The notes below the pieces were generated by a model. The model did not search any database. It had not been told where the DNA came from and saw nothing but the letters and a program-made list of their open reading frames with translations. This document shows, piece by piece, positions 27,585 through 35,649 of a stretch of DNA of 64,000 bases. Source of the DNA: Lutibacter agarilyticus (lineage in GTDB: Bacteria; Bacteroidota; Bacteroidia; Flavobacteriales; Flavobacteriaceae); assembly GCF_900188235.1 (NCBI RefSeq), contig NZ_FZNT01000006.1, positions 213,931-277,930 on the forward strand, written 5' to 3'. Positions within the stretch are counted from its first letter, which is position 1, and each line of letters opens with the position of its first letter. A program made the translations under genes and the position numbers.

Positions 27585-28031
27585 TTATTTTATTCCTCTT
27601 ATTTTTGTCAAAAACGTACTCATTAATCTTGTTATATTCATTTTCGGTTTTTCATTATTTGGGTCTTTTAGCCAAAATCCGCAAACATTACAAATGACCT
27701 CATTTTTGTAGGTGACTTTTTCATTATTAGAATTGTAAGCTTTAATTAAAATACCAAAACTCCCTCCACTTGATTCATTAGTATATTTTACTTTATCCCT
27801 TCTAATTTTATCAGAATAACATCTTGGACATCTTTCTTTTTCATCAATCAATTTTGATTTAGGATTTTCCTCAATCAATTTTTCAATTCTGTACTCGGTT
27901 AATCCTCTTTTAAATAGAATCTTTTTAATCTTTTCTTGAGAATTTTTCAAGTATGTATCAAGCTTATATTTAGCAAAAAAAGCTAGTTCATAATCATCAA
28001 AATCAGAAAGGTATTTATCTATTTTACTCAT
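27585..28031 (-). CDS. Zinc-ribbon protein
   Basis: Protein of 148 residues. The N-terminal half is helical and charged. A zinc ribbon is formed by CPRC near residue 68 and CNVC near 114 (EVICNVCGFWLKDPNN). It may bind nucleic acid or protein; no family is recognised. Confidence 0.65.
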   Translation of the reverse strand: MSKIDKYLSDFDDYELAFFAKYKLDTYLKNSQEKIKKILFKRGLTEYRIEKLIEENPKSKLIDEKERCPRCYSDKIRRDKVKYTNESSGGSFGILIKAYNSNNEKVTYKNEVICNVCGFWLKDPNNEKPKMNITRLMSTFLTKIRGIK

Positions 28032-28044
28032 TTATCGTAATTGT

Positions 28045-28174
28045 GGGCAACGGGATTTTATATGATTTGTGCGACTGGAAAATCGGAGATTTTTCTGCCG
28101 TAGCAAATCGTTAGTTGAATGTTTGTCGTTTGTGTTAGTTCGAATGTAAGCATAAATTATATGAGGTGTTAACT
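28045..28174 (-). repeat. attC-like site 27 (family A, TATATG stem)
   Basis: Family A with the compensated TATATG stem. The end GTTAACTAA is complementary to TTAGTTAAC at site 28. Confidence 0.84.
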
Positions 28175-28279
28175 AATTTGCGACACGTTCTGCTGATTAT
28201 TTAATTTTAGTGATTACTAAGTTTTATCATTCTAGTTTTATTTTAGTTAGAATTTTACAAATTCATTGTAATTTTTGGT

Positions 28280-28768
28280 TTAATTTATCGTTAGTGTTCG
28301 TCCAACTTTAAAAGATTTATATTGATAGTAATCAACTTTTATTAAAAAATATAAATTTTTAAATACAATATTGTCATTGTTTTCTTTCCAGCTATTCGCA
28401 TACAACCAATTATAATCAACAAACCATTTATTCTTGAACTTATCAATTGAAATCAATTCTTTTGATTTAGAGATTACGTTAAATTCTAACTTATTTAATT
28501 TAGGTCCTCCGCCTAATCCCCATAAAGATTCAATTCCAGGATTTTCCTTTTTTTCTATTTCAATTTGTTTCAAATACTCATTATAATCTTTTCTTAAACT
28601 AATTGAGAAATAATCAATTGAGTTAATGTTTGTCTCTTTAGTTATTTTTCTACTATTAGTTAAGATGATGTAATCATCGCTGCTATTATCAAGAATGAAG
28701 TATGCATCTCTTTTTTGAGAAAAACATAAAACTGAAAAAAGTAATAAGGTAAATGAAATCTTTTTCAT
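28280..28768 (-). CDS. Secreted hypothetical protein
   Basis: Protein of 162 residues with a signal peptide (MKKISFTLLLFSVLCFSQ). The mature part begins KRDAYFILDNSSDDYIILTN and is beta-rich. No family is recognised. The 105 bases 3' of its stop open with GCGACACGTTCTGC, a short remnant of the non-coding module seen in gene-less cassettes. Confidence 0.6.
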   Translation of the reverse strand: MKKISFTLLLFSVLCFSQKRDAYFILDNSSDDYIILTNSRKITKETNINSIDYFSISLRKDYNEYLKQIEIEKKENPGIESLWGLGGGPKLNKLEFNVISKSKELISIDKFKNKWFVDYNWLYANSWKENNDNIVFKNLYFLIKVDYYQYKSFKVGRTLTIN

Positions 28769-28860
28769 ATTTCTTTTGATTGAATTATTATTTCTGAAAT
28801 CAAAAATCATTCCGTTAATATTATTCAGTTTTTTAATTCCGTTTTCAATCGAGCAATTTT

Positions 28861-28992
28861 AGTTAACGACTTAGAGTATGAAAAGTAGCGCAAAAACAAC
28901 AGTAAATTTCAGATTAGTAAATTGGTTTAAAAACACAAAATTAGGTAAATGGCTTGGCAAAATAAAGCTATTTTTTATACGCAGTGTTGCCC
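28861..28992 (-). repeat. attC-like site 28 (family C, diverged centre)
   Basis: The stem GTATGAAAAGTAGC / GCTATTTTTTATAC is intact, but the centre does not resemble other family C sites. The end GTTGCCCACA is complementary to TGTGGGCAAC at site 29. A plus-strand ORF runs through the whole site. Confidence 0.75.
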
Positions 28993-29186
28993 ACAGTAAA
29001 CTTTTATCATTTCTAATCAAACCGTTTCAATTTTTATTCAACGTTGTTGATTTGCTATTTTTCATAATCGTATCGTTTTTTTCAGGCAATGCAATTTCAA
29101 AATCTGAAGATTCAGATGATGATTTTTCATACATTGTTTGGGTTTCCGTTTTATTATCAATATTTTCGTTTTGGGTGTTTTCTTGA
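28878..29186 (+). CDS. Possible plus-strand membrane protein starting in the attC-like site
   Basis: ORF of 102 residues opposite to the usual cassette direction. Its first ~37 residues (from MKSSAKTTVNFRLVNW) are read from attC-like site 28. The cassette part has membrane segments at about 51-68 and 84-101, separated by a Ser/Asp-rich stretch. There is no later Met, so it either uses this start or is spurious. Two other plus-strand ORFs follow in the same cassette, which raises its credibility. Confidence 0.4.
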   Translation: MKSSAKTTVNFRLVNWFKNTKLGKWLGKIKLFFIRSVAHSKLLSFLIKPFQFLFNVVDLLFFIIVSFFSGNAISKSEDSDDDFSYIVWVSVLLSIFSFWVFS

Positions 29187-29274
29187 TAAATATATATAAT
29201 ACTTAAAAATTTCATTTCCTAAATCATTCATAGTTCACAATTTCAAATAATCACTAAATTTAAAAACCAACATT

Positions 29275-29508
29275 ATGTCAAAAAATAAAAAAAACACTCC
29301 GTTAAGTTCTGAATCTGTCATAAATAATAATCCTATTCAAATTTTCGTTGAAGGTAATTGGATTCGATATGTTAATCTAACCGATAATCTTTCTTTTATG
29401 ATTTCTCACGATAATTTCATTAAAATGTATAATGATTTTATGGAAAATCACTCAACATCACTTGATGGTAGCGAGTTCCAAAGGTTTGTTATTTCTAAAC
29501 GTAAATAA
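29275..29508 (+). CDS. Small protein with shared MSKNKKNTPLSSES leader (copy 1)
   Basis: Protein of 77 residues on the plus strand. It begins MSKNKKNTPLSSES and continues with a different body (IQIFVEGNWIRYVNLTD, FQRFVISKRK). The upstream region (AAAAACCAACATT before ATG) is nearly repeated before the next gene. No family is recognised. It is one of very few genes transcribed against the array. Confidence 0.6.
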   Translation: MSKNKKNTPLSSESVINNNPIQIFVEGNWIRYVNLTDNLSFMISHDNFIKMYNDFMENHSTSLDGSEFQRFVISKRK

Positions 29509-29543
29509 TCTGATAATAAAATTAATAATTAAAAACCACCATT

Positions 29544-29774
29544 ATGTCAAAAAACAAAAAAAACACTCCGTTAAGTTCTGAATCAAATAAAGTTGAATAT
29601 CACGAATTTAATCCTCAATTTAAAGAAATTTCCGATAATATAATGGCAGATTATAAGGAATTACTCATATTAGATAAAATATTAACTCAAATCAAAGAAA
29701 ATAAAGAACTTTTCAAAAAGCATAATTTTACATTGGAGTTTTCAGATGGTGAAGAAACTCAACAACTTATTTAG
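29544..29774 (+). CDS. Small protein with shared MSKNKKNTPLSSES leader (copy 2)
   Basis: Protein of 76 residues, 35 bases after copy 1. The first 14 residues and the bases upstream match copy 1, but the rest is unrelated, helical and acidic (YKELLILDKILTQIKENKEL). This looks like duplication of the 5' end of a gene onto another body. The stop overlaps the convergent gene that follows. Confidence 0.6.
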   Translation: MSKNKKNTPLSSESNKVEYHEFNPQFKEISDNIMADYKELLILDKILTQIKENKELFKKHNFTLEFSDGEETQQLI

Positions 29775-30027
29775 GTATTTTTTTCATATCCTCCATAAAT
29801 TCAAAACAACAAAAATCATCAAATAATAATCCAACTGAACCATTATCGGTATTTAACTCTGCGGTAATGGTTCCTTTTGTCTTGTCTTCACATTTACTAC
29901 ATTCCATCTCCTTAAACATTTCTTTAATCTGTAATAAAGTATTCTTAACTAACTTTTTCTTAGTTAAATCATTTTCAATATTATCAGTCGGTATTACAAT
30001 TATATTTATTCTTTCTTCACTTTCCAT
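29767..30027 (-). CDS. Small hypothetical protein, convergent with copy 2
   Basis: Protein of 86 residues in the normal cassette direction: MESEERINIIVIPTDNIEND, then KNTLLQIKEMFKEMECSKC and GSVGLLFDDFCCFEF. It has a C-x2-C motif. The 3' end overlaps the plus-strand gene by 8 bases. No family is recognised. Confidence 0.5.
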   Translation of the reverse strand: MESEERINIIVIPTDNIENDLTKKKLVKNTLLQIKEMFKEMECSKCEDKTKGTITAELNTDNGSVGLLFDDFCCFEFMEDMKKIPK

Positions 30028-30041
30028 AGTATTCGTATTGT

Positions 30042-30174
30042 GGGCAACGTGATTGTGTATGAATAGTTTTGGTTAAAAAGTTAAATTATTCGGAATAAAA
30101 ACCTACACAATGTAATGGGAAACAGTAAATAGATTGAAGCACAAAGCCAAAATTATTTATACACGTTGTTGCAA
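30042..30174 (-). repeat. attC-like site 29 (family D)
   Basis: Unusually long stem: GTGTATGAATAGTTTTGG pairs with CCAAAATTATTTATACAC over 18 positions with two G-T wobbles. The end GTTGCAAAAC is complementary to GTTTTGCAAC at site 30. Confidence 0.84.
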
Positions 30175-30282
30175 AACGTTGTGTAGTTATGTCTTATCTC
30201 AATATTTTTAAAATAATTATTCTTTCTATTTTAGTTATATCCAATTCTGTGTATATTTTTTACTGCCTTAAACTACTAATAT

Positions 30283-30720
30283 TCAACTTCCGCAATAGAG
30301 GTTCAAAATTCCAAGAATCCCAAGCAATAGAGTCGACACTGCTGCCACAAATGAAAACATCACTAAAAGATTATCTTTAATCTCCATATTTCTTATTCTT
30401 GCTTTATCGTTTTTAATTTTTTGAGTATATCCACCATCTTGTAATAAAACTTCTCCATCCATATTTATTGTGTAATGTTTAGTCGGGTTTCCATTACCAT
30501 CTCCTTGAATCTCAATTCGCACCATATTATCTCTTTCTAACTTATCTAATACATTTAAAACATCTTGATTAGATATAATTATACTTTTTGGTTTTGAATA
30601 TTCTATTGGTATTTTAAAGCTACAATGATATGCGAGTTTTCGATTATCATTCAGATAATTCAGAACAGAATCTAATTTTTCTGTTGCAGTAGGTTTTGTT
30701 TTTAAATTTCTCTCAATCAT
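30283..30720 (-). CDS. Winged-helix-like protein with C-terminal membrane anchor
   Basis: Protein of 145 residues. The N-terminal ~85 residues have a helix-turn-helix-like pattern (TEKLDSVLNYLNDN, SNQDVLNVLDKLERDNMVRIE followed by a strand pair). A membrane helix lies near residues 117-140 at the C-terminus. It could be a tail-anchored regulator or effector. A plus-strand ORF overlapping its 3' end is judged spurious. Confidence 0.6.
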   Translation of the reverse strand: MIERNLKTKPTATEKLDSVLNYLNDNRKLAYHCSFKIPIEYSKPKSIIISNQDVLNVLDKLERDNMVRIEIQGDGNGNPTKHYTINMDGEVLLQDGGYTQKIKNDKARIRNMEIKDNLLVMFSFVAAVSTLLLGILGILNLYCGS

Positions 30721-30758
30721 ATTCTAATTTTTCCTTCCTTACTCATAGCTTAAATGTT

Positions 30759-30888
30759 TTGCAACGGGTTTTTATATGATTTGTGCGACTGGAAAATCGG
30801 AGATTTTTCGGTGGTAGCAAATCGTTAGTTGAATGTTTGTCGTTTGTACTAGTTCAAATTTAAGCATAAATTATATGAGGTGTTGCCA
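30759..30888 (-). repeat. attC-like site 30 (family A, TATATG stem)
   Basis: Family A with the compensated stem. The end GTTGCCACA is complementary to TGTGGCAAC at site 31. Confidence 0.84.
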
Positions 30889-30893
30889 CATCG

Positions 30894-31283
30894 TTATTTT
30901 TTCAATCTGAAAGTTTCAATCGTTTTTTTATCATTCAATTCTAAAATTATCAAACTATCTTGTAATTCAAGAATCTTGTGGTAAATCGTATCTCCGACAT
31001 TTATTGTTTTCAAGTATTCATTCAATTTTCTCTCATTATTATTTATAATCTCAATAGAATCAATAATCGTATAATAGCAAATATCCTCTGCAGGTAAAGT
31101 CATTTTTTTATAAAATCCTAACTGATTTTTTCGTACACTTATTCCATTCAGAGTATCATTATCATTTTTCCATTCTCCTCGATTTAGTATTATCTTTTTA
31201 TCTCTTTCTGTTTTGATGATTTCATCTGATTTACATCCAATTAGTAGGGTGAAAACTAGAATCATTAATATTATTTTTTTCAT
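30894..31283 (-). CDS. Hypothetical lipoprotein
   Basis: Protein of 129 residues. The signal (KIILMILVFTLLIGC) is followed by a charged domain with alternating helices and strands ending DKKTIETFRLKK. No family is recognised. A 25-residue upstream extension is only the attC-like site translated. Confidence 0.62.
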   Translation of the reverse strand: MKKIILMILVFTLLIGCKSDEIIKTERDKKIILNRGEWKNDNDTLNGISVRKNQLGFYKKMTLPAEDICYYTIIDSIEIINNNERKLNEYLKTINVGDTIYHKILELQDSLIILELNDKKTIETFRLKK

Positions 31284-31296
31284 TTTCGGCAATGTG

Positions 31297-31426
31297 TGGC
31301 AACGGGCTTTTATAAGATTTGTGCGACTGGAAAATCGGAGATTTTTCGGACGTAGCAAATCGTTTGTTGAATGTTTGTCGTTTGTTCTAGTTCAAATTTA
31401 AGCATAAATTTTATGAGTTGTTGCCA
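31297..31426 (-). repeat. attC-like site 31 (family A)
   Basis: Family A. The end GTTGCCAAAC is complementary to GTTTGGCAAC at site 32. Confidence 0.85.
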
Positions 31427-31432
31427 AACGTT

Positions 31433-31858
31433 TTAATCTATTCTTGTATAATTATGAAAGTTGCCTCTTGGTAAATAAATCAAAGTCATATTTTTATCTG
31501 TAAGATAATCTAACTCATATTCTAACGTGTCAGATTTATTCGTTAACGTTAGACTTTTAATTTTATTTTCAATCGTTTTATCAATTATCTGATAATCATA
31601 AATATCAGTTGAATCTGTTATTTCATTTTTGTATTGAAAAATCCATTGAAATCCATCAATTTTAACTGTCGCTAAAGAATCCTCTGAATGAATCCATAAT
31701 CCATTTGTAATTTTCAGTAGAATTATTGAATCCTTTAATTTCAACTCATATCGCTTATTTATCGAATCATTTTTTACTCCACTAGCAAAACTATATAAAT
31801 ATCCGATTCCTAAAATAAACAATCCAATAATCATAAATATTAAGTTTTTTATTTTCAT
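31433..31858 (-). CDS. Membrane-anchored hypothetical protein
   Basis: Protein of 141 residues. One N-terminal hydrophobic helix (LIFMIIGLFILGIGYLYSFA) serves as anchor or signal; the rest is a beta-rich domain (YELKLKDSIILLKITNGLWI, LTNKSDTLEYELDYL). The Met five codons inside the longest frame is preferred because the first start lies in the attC core. Confidence 0.6.
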   Translation of the reverse strand: MKIKNLIFMIIGLFILGIGYLYSFASGVKNDSINKRYELKLKDSIILLKITNGLWIHSEDSLATVKIDGFQWIFQYKNEITDSTDIYDYQIIDKTIENKIKSLTLTNKSDTLEYELDYLTDKNMTLIYLPRGNFHNYTRID

Positions 31859-31867
31859 CGTAATGTT

Positions 31868-31998
31868 TGGCAACGGGCTTTTATAAGATTTGTGCGGTTT
31901 AAAAATACGATATTTTTCAGCCGTAGCAAATAGTTTGTTTAATATTTTAAATTTTCTATTAGTTCGAATTATAGCATAAATTTTATGAGTTGTTGTAA
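31868..31998 (-). repeat. attC-like site 32 (family A, diverged)
   Basis: Diverged family A: inner hairpin AAAAATACGATATTTTT instead of AAAATCGGAGATTTT, keeping self-complementarity. The end GTTGTAAAGC is complementary to GCTTTACAAC at site 33. Confidence 0.8.
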
Positions 31999-32002
31999 AG
32001 CG

Positions 32003-32521
32003 TTAATCTATTCCTTTAATATTATTCAATGTTTCAGTTTTCATTATGTCTAATTCCATTTCATAATTATATTTAGGTAAAAAGACCCAATATTTTTCTG
32101 CGTTATTAAAATCTCTTTCTAATTGGATATTTAATGTGTCATTTTTTGAAATTATACTTACTAAATATTTTGTCTCTGGATGAGAATGATTATTGAAATA
32201 AAAACTATTCACATTTGATAAATCTGTTAAAAGTTCTTTATTATTCAAGTTTTTTTCTTCTTTTCCATTTATTAATATTTTTGAATCGTTTTTAAGAGCA
32301 AATTCTGATTTTTCAATTATTTCATTTCTCAATGAAGTACTTATTATCATATTCAATCCAATTATCATAAAGACCATAAAAACTATAAAAGCTATTCCAA
32401 ACAATGTATTGTTCTTTGGTTTTGAATCAGAGAAGAAAGCTATTCCAAGTAATCCAATGAAAAATATTGCTAAATATATAAACAATAAATTTTCTCTTAC
32501 CTCTATCAAAAACTCAATCAT
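32003..32521 (-). CDS. Membrane protein with extracytoplasmic tail
   Basis: Protein of 172 residues. Two N-terminal membrane helices (about 10-29 and 37-60) precede a ~110-residue soluble domain with alternating strands (NVNSFYFNNHSHPETKYLV, LNIQLERDF). No family is recognised. The stop codon lies 4 bases from the cassette end. Confidence 0.6.
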   Translation of the reverse strand: MIEFLIEVRENLLFIYLAIFFIGLLGIAFFSDSKPKNNTLFGIAFIVFMVFMIIGLNMIISTSLRNEIIEKSEFALKNDSKILINGKEEKNLNNKELLTDLSNVNSFYFNNHSHPETKYLVSIISKNDTLNIQLERDFNNAEKYWVFLPKYNYEMELDIMKTETLNNIKGID

Positions 32522-32544
32522 ATTAAGATTTTTTTCGTAATGCT

Positions 32545-32674
32545 TTACAACGGGTTTGAATATGCTTTGTGCGTTTGGAAAATCGGAGATTTTTCGGACG
32601 TAGCAAATTGTTTATTGGATGTTTGTCGTTTGTACTAGTTCAAATTTAAGCATAAAATATATGCGGTGTTGCCT
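32545..32674 (-). repeat. attC-like site 33 (family A variant)
   Basis: A stem variant with changes on both arms: AATATGCTTTGTGC pairs with GCATAAAATATATG. The end GTTGCCTGC is complementary to GCAGGCAAC at site 34. Confidence 0.82.
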
Positions 32675-32692
32675 GCTGTGTTTTTCGAATCA

Positions 32693-33238
32693 TTACTCGT
32701 ATTTATCAGGTGTAATTGAAATTAATAAAAGAAACTCTCCGTTTTTATCTTTGTAATGATAATTTATAGTCATTTTATTTTCTCGTTGAATCTCCATTTG
32801 TGGAGTCGTTTTAACGGAGTTAGTTAATGTTGGTTCAAGAAAATTTCTCATATCCTCTGTGTTAACATCTGCTTTTTCAAGATTTATAAGAGTGTAGTTA
32901 TATTGAAAAATATTCTCAGGAAGTGAAATCGAATTATCTAAACGAGTTTCGGAATCTACCATAATTGGACAAGATTCATTTATCAGACTTGCAACTTCCA
33001 TCATTTGTTTATCAAAAGTTGGTTTGAATAGAAAATTTTGAACAGCGAAATATGAAACTGCAAAAGCAATAATTCCAATAACGACACTTGTAATTTTTTT
33101 CTTATTATTTTTTAATTCTGTTTCTTGAATAGGAGGGGTTTCTATTTTAATATTCGGTAATTCGAATCCACATTGTTTACAATATTTACTATTTATCGAA
33201 TTTTCAGTTTCACAGTTTGTGCAAATTTTGTTTGTCAT
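32693..33238 (-). CDS. Zinc-ribbon membrane protein
   Basis: Protein of 181 residues. An N-terminal zinc ribbon (ICTNCETENSINSKYCKQC) is followed by a membrane helix at about residues 49-68 (KITSVVIGIIAFAVSYFAVQ) and an extracytoplasmic domain of ~110 residues. This is a common architecture of small bacterial membrane proteins; the function is unknown. Confidence 0.65.
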   Translation of the reverse strand: MTNKICTNCETENSINSKYCKQCGFELPNIKIETPPIQETELKNNKKKITSVVIGIIAFAVSYFAVQNFLFKPTFDKQMMEVASLINESCPIMVDSETRLDNSISLPENIFQYNYTLINLEKADVNTEDMRNFLEPTLTNSVKTTPQMEIQRENKMTINYHYKDKNGEFLLLISITPDKYE

Positions 33239-33279
33239 TAGATGTTTAATTTTCAGATTTAATTTTTTTCCGACATTGC

Positions 33280-33409
33280 AGGCAACGGGCTTTTATAAGA
33301 TTTGTGCGACTGGAAAATCGGAGATTTTTCGGACGTAGCAAATTTTTGTTGAATGTTTGTCGGTTTGTACTAGTTCAAATTTGAGCATAAATTTTATGAG
33401 GTGTTGGCA
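33280..33409 (-). repeat. attC-like site 34 (family A)
   Basis: Family A with a short inner deletion (CAAATTTTTGTTG). The end GTTGGCAAC is complementary to GTTGCCAAC at site 35. Confidence 0.84.
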
Positions 33410-33442
33410 ACTGGCTTTTTTATTAGTTCGGTTAAATTTGAA

Positions 33443-34468
33443 TTAATTGCTTATAAGTTTTGTTTTATGACAATAATCGTTCTCATTTAGACTGAATTCA
33501 CCTTTCCAAATCTTTGTGTCACCAAATGCAAAATATTCATATTCTCCAGGAGGTAAATTAACCTTTATTACACCTTTTTCTATATCGCAATTTAATATTG
33601 TTTCATCTTTCCAATATTCACTAATTTTGCCTAAATAAGAATAACCATTCTTGTGCTTTATAATTATATCTATTTTACTTCCTTCTTGAACTGTAGTGTA
33701 AAATATTTTTGATATTCCGCTATAAAATTCAGGAACTCTTTTTAATGGTTTGTCAGAAACAGCATAAATCAAAACATTTTCTTGTTTTCCTAATTTTGTT
33801 TCTATTGTCAAGGTTAGAAATGAAGATGAAGATTTTGTATTTATTACGGGATAGATTATGTTGTAATTTCCAATATAATTTATAACTTTTCCATTTAAGA
33901 CTTGAAGGCATCTCTCATAATTAACTGCTTTGGGAGTTTCTTCAACGCTGGATTGAGCTTCGGAAATAAAAAAGCAATTGTACCAACCGTCAGAAAAAGT
34001 TAAAATATTCTTTAAATCTTTATTCTTATTCTCTTTGAAGTTTTTAATACCACTTTTCACAATCGCAGAATATGTTTTTTTTGATTTATCGTGGAATTTA
34101 AAGAATTCATCTGTCACTTGATTTTGGCGATTTGTATAATTTCTGTAAGCTTTTTGTTGACTCAACCTTCTTTTTTGTTCGTAACTTAAGTTGTCATATC
34201 TAGCTTGCTTTTGAGCCATAACTCTCGCTAATAACTCTAAATTTACTGGAGCTACATATTTTCCATAGTCTGTTTTTCGGTTATTGTCTTCAGTGGAATA
34301 TATTTCCCATTGATTTAATAGTGAATTATAGGTTTTGTATGCTATCATTTCGCCGGATTCATTAAAAAACTCATATCGATTATATAATGAATTATATTTT
34401 TGAACAACGCTTTGAGAAAAGCAAAATGAAAGGTTTAAAAATATCAAAAGATAAAGAGTGAATTTCAT
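33443..34468 (-). CDS. Secreted protein, second gene of a two-gene cassette
   Basis: Protein of 341 residues with a signal peptide (FTLYLLIFLNLSFCFSQ). The first ~50 mature residues contain a repeated motif (YNSLYNRYEFFN, then YNSLLNQWEIYS). Later beta-rich segments end with PGEYEYFAFGDTKIWKGEFS, which resembles an Ig-like ligand-binding fold. It follows a short helical gene by 13 bases, so the two are probably co-transcribed. No family is recognised. Confidence 0.62.
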   Translation of the reverse strand: MKFTLYLLIFLNLSFCFSQSVVQKYNSLYNRYEFFNESGEMIAYKTYNSLLNQWEIYSTEDNNRKTDYGKYVAPVNLELLARVMAQKQARYDNLSYEQKRRLSQQKAYRNYTNRQNQVTDEFFKFHDKSKKTYSAIVKSGIKNFKENKNKDLKNILTFSDGWYNCFFISEAQSSVEETPKAVNYERCLQVLNGKVINYIGNYNIIYPVINTKSSSSFLTLTIETKLGKQENVLIYAVSDKPLKRVPEFYSGISKIFYTTVQEGSKIDIIIKHKNGYSYLGKISEYWKDETILNCDIEKGVIKVNLPPGEYEYFAFGDTKIWKGEFSLNENDYCHKTKLISN

Positions 34469-34481
34469 AAGAAGTTTTTTA

Positions 34482-34748
34482 TTAATTGTCGTTAGTGTTT
34501 TTATTTTCAATTTTTTGTATGATATCCTCTACATCTTGAATAAAAAATTTTGTTATGTGAGATTCCTCTTTGATTCCTAAATGGTATTTGAGAAGCTGAT
34601 AATTATCAATTATTCTTTGTGTTTGATATTGAATAATCGATTCAATTGTTTCGCGATTCTTTATGGTTTTAGCCTTATTCTTTTCTATGGTTTTAACTTT
34701 AAGTAAGTAAATGTCTTTTTTCAGCTCTTCTAATTGTTTATATGTCAT
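34482..34748 (-). CDS. Small helical protein
   Basis: Protein of 88 residues, helical and charged throughout (MTYKQLEELKKDIYLLKVKT, RIIDNYQLLKYHLGIKEESH). It is the upstream gene of a two-gene cassette with the secreted protein that follows. No family is recognised. Confidence 0.55.
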   Translation of the reverse strand: MTYKQLEELKKDIYLLKVKTIEKNKAKTIKNRETIESIIQYQTQRIIDNYQLLKYHLGIKEESHITKFFIQDVEDIIQKIENKNTNDN

Positions 34749-34797
34749 CGGTGTATTTTAAGATAGATTAAACTTGGTTCTTCAGTTTTCAGCTTGT

Positions 34798-34930
34798 TGC
34801 CAACGGGCTTTTATAAGATTTGTGCGACTGGAAAATCGGAGATTTTTCGGTTGTAGCAAATCGATTAGTTAGAATGTTTGTCGTTTTAAATTAGTTTAAA
34901 TTTAAGCATAAATTTTATGAGTTGTTGGCT
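34798..34930 (-). repeat. attC-like site 35 (family A)
   Basis: Family A. The end GTTGGCTGC matches the next site's start only in GTTGGC, one of two cassettes with an imperfect end match. Confidence 0.8.
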
Positions 34931-35055
34931 GCTGGCACTTATTCATATTTATAATATTTTGTCGTTTCACTCTATTTAAAAAACTTTATGCCGCTTTTGA
35001 CTATTTTCATATACTTGTTTTTTTTAACCATAGTTGACTGTGATTATTTCTCATA

Positions 35056-35469
35056 CTAATATAAATCGAATAAATATGAAATAAAAAAAAGAAATCCCAT
35101 CATTATTAATAAAAATAAAAATTGTCTCATTTGTTGTTTGGAGCTCCATTCATAGTTTCCTCCTCTATCTAAAGGTATTCCTTCTTTTATGTAAGCTCTT
35201 CTCATAAACTGGTCATCTGTAGGCTCAGTAATCTTAGATTTTTTATTATTAGGATAAACAATCTGTTTTATATCTAAATTCGAATATGCTAAGCAAACAG
35301 ATTCTTTATAGTTATCCAAATTCTTTTTGCCTAACTTAGGTTGCCAACCTTTGTAATAATCAGAGAATCGTTTTGTACAATTAGGACACCAAGTTTGATT
35401 TTTATTCAGAATCTCAGTTAGATATTCACATTCTCCACATTTTATAAAATATCGTTTTTTGTCAGTCAT
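35056..35469 (-). CDS. Zinc-ribbon protein with C-terminal membrane anchor
   Basis: Protein of 137 residues. A zinc ribbon at the N-terminus (IKCGECEYLTEI, then TWCPNCTKRF) and a hydrophobic helix at the C-terminal ~20 residues (FLFLLIMMGFLFFISYLFDLY). A tail-anchored zinc-ribbon protein of unknown role. About 125 non-coding bases lie between its stop and the attC-like site. Confidence 0.62.
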   Translation of the reverse strand: MTDKKRYFIKCGECEYLTEILNKNQTWCPNCTKRFSDYYKGWQPKLGKKNLDNYKESVCLAYSNLDIKQIVYPNNKKSKITEPTDDQFMRRAYIKEGIPLDRGGNYEWSSKQQMRQFLFLLIMMGFLFFISYLFDLY

Positions 35470-35510
35470 TAATCTAAAATGTTATGTGTTTAGTTCGTTT
35501 CTCTGCTTGC

Positions 35511-35640
35511 TGCCAACGGGCTTTTATAAGATTTGTGCGACTGGAAAATCGGAGATTTTTCGGACGTAGCAAATTGTTTATTGAATGTTTGTCGTTTGTA
35601 CTAAATCAAATTTAAGCATAAATTTTATGAGTTGTTGTAC
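35511..35640 (-). repeat. attC-like site 36 (family A)
   Basis: Family A, ATTGTTTATTGAATG subtype. The end is the perfect palindrome GTTGTACAAC and recurs at site 37. Confidence 0.85.
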
Positions 35641-35649
35641 AACGTATTT

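Noticed and set aside
28175..28279. A separate gene-less cassette before the gene at 28280
   Set aside because: No attC-like site separates it from the gene; it is the non-coding 3' part of that cassette.
30189..30380. Plus-strand ORF starting MSYLNIFKIIILSILV
   Set aside because: Half of it overlaps the better minus-strand gene at 30283 and it has no recognisable relatives or start signal.
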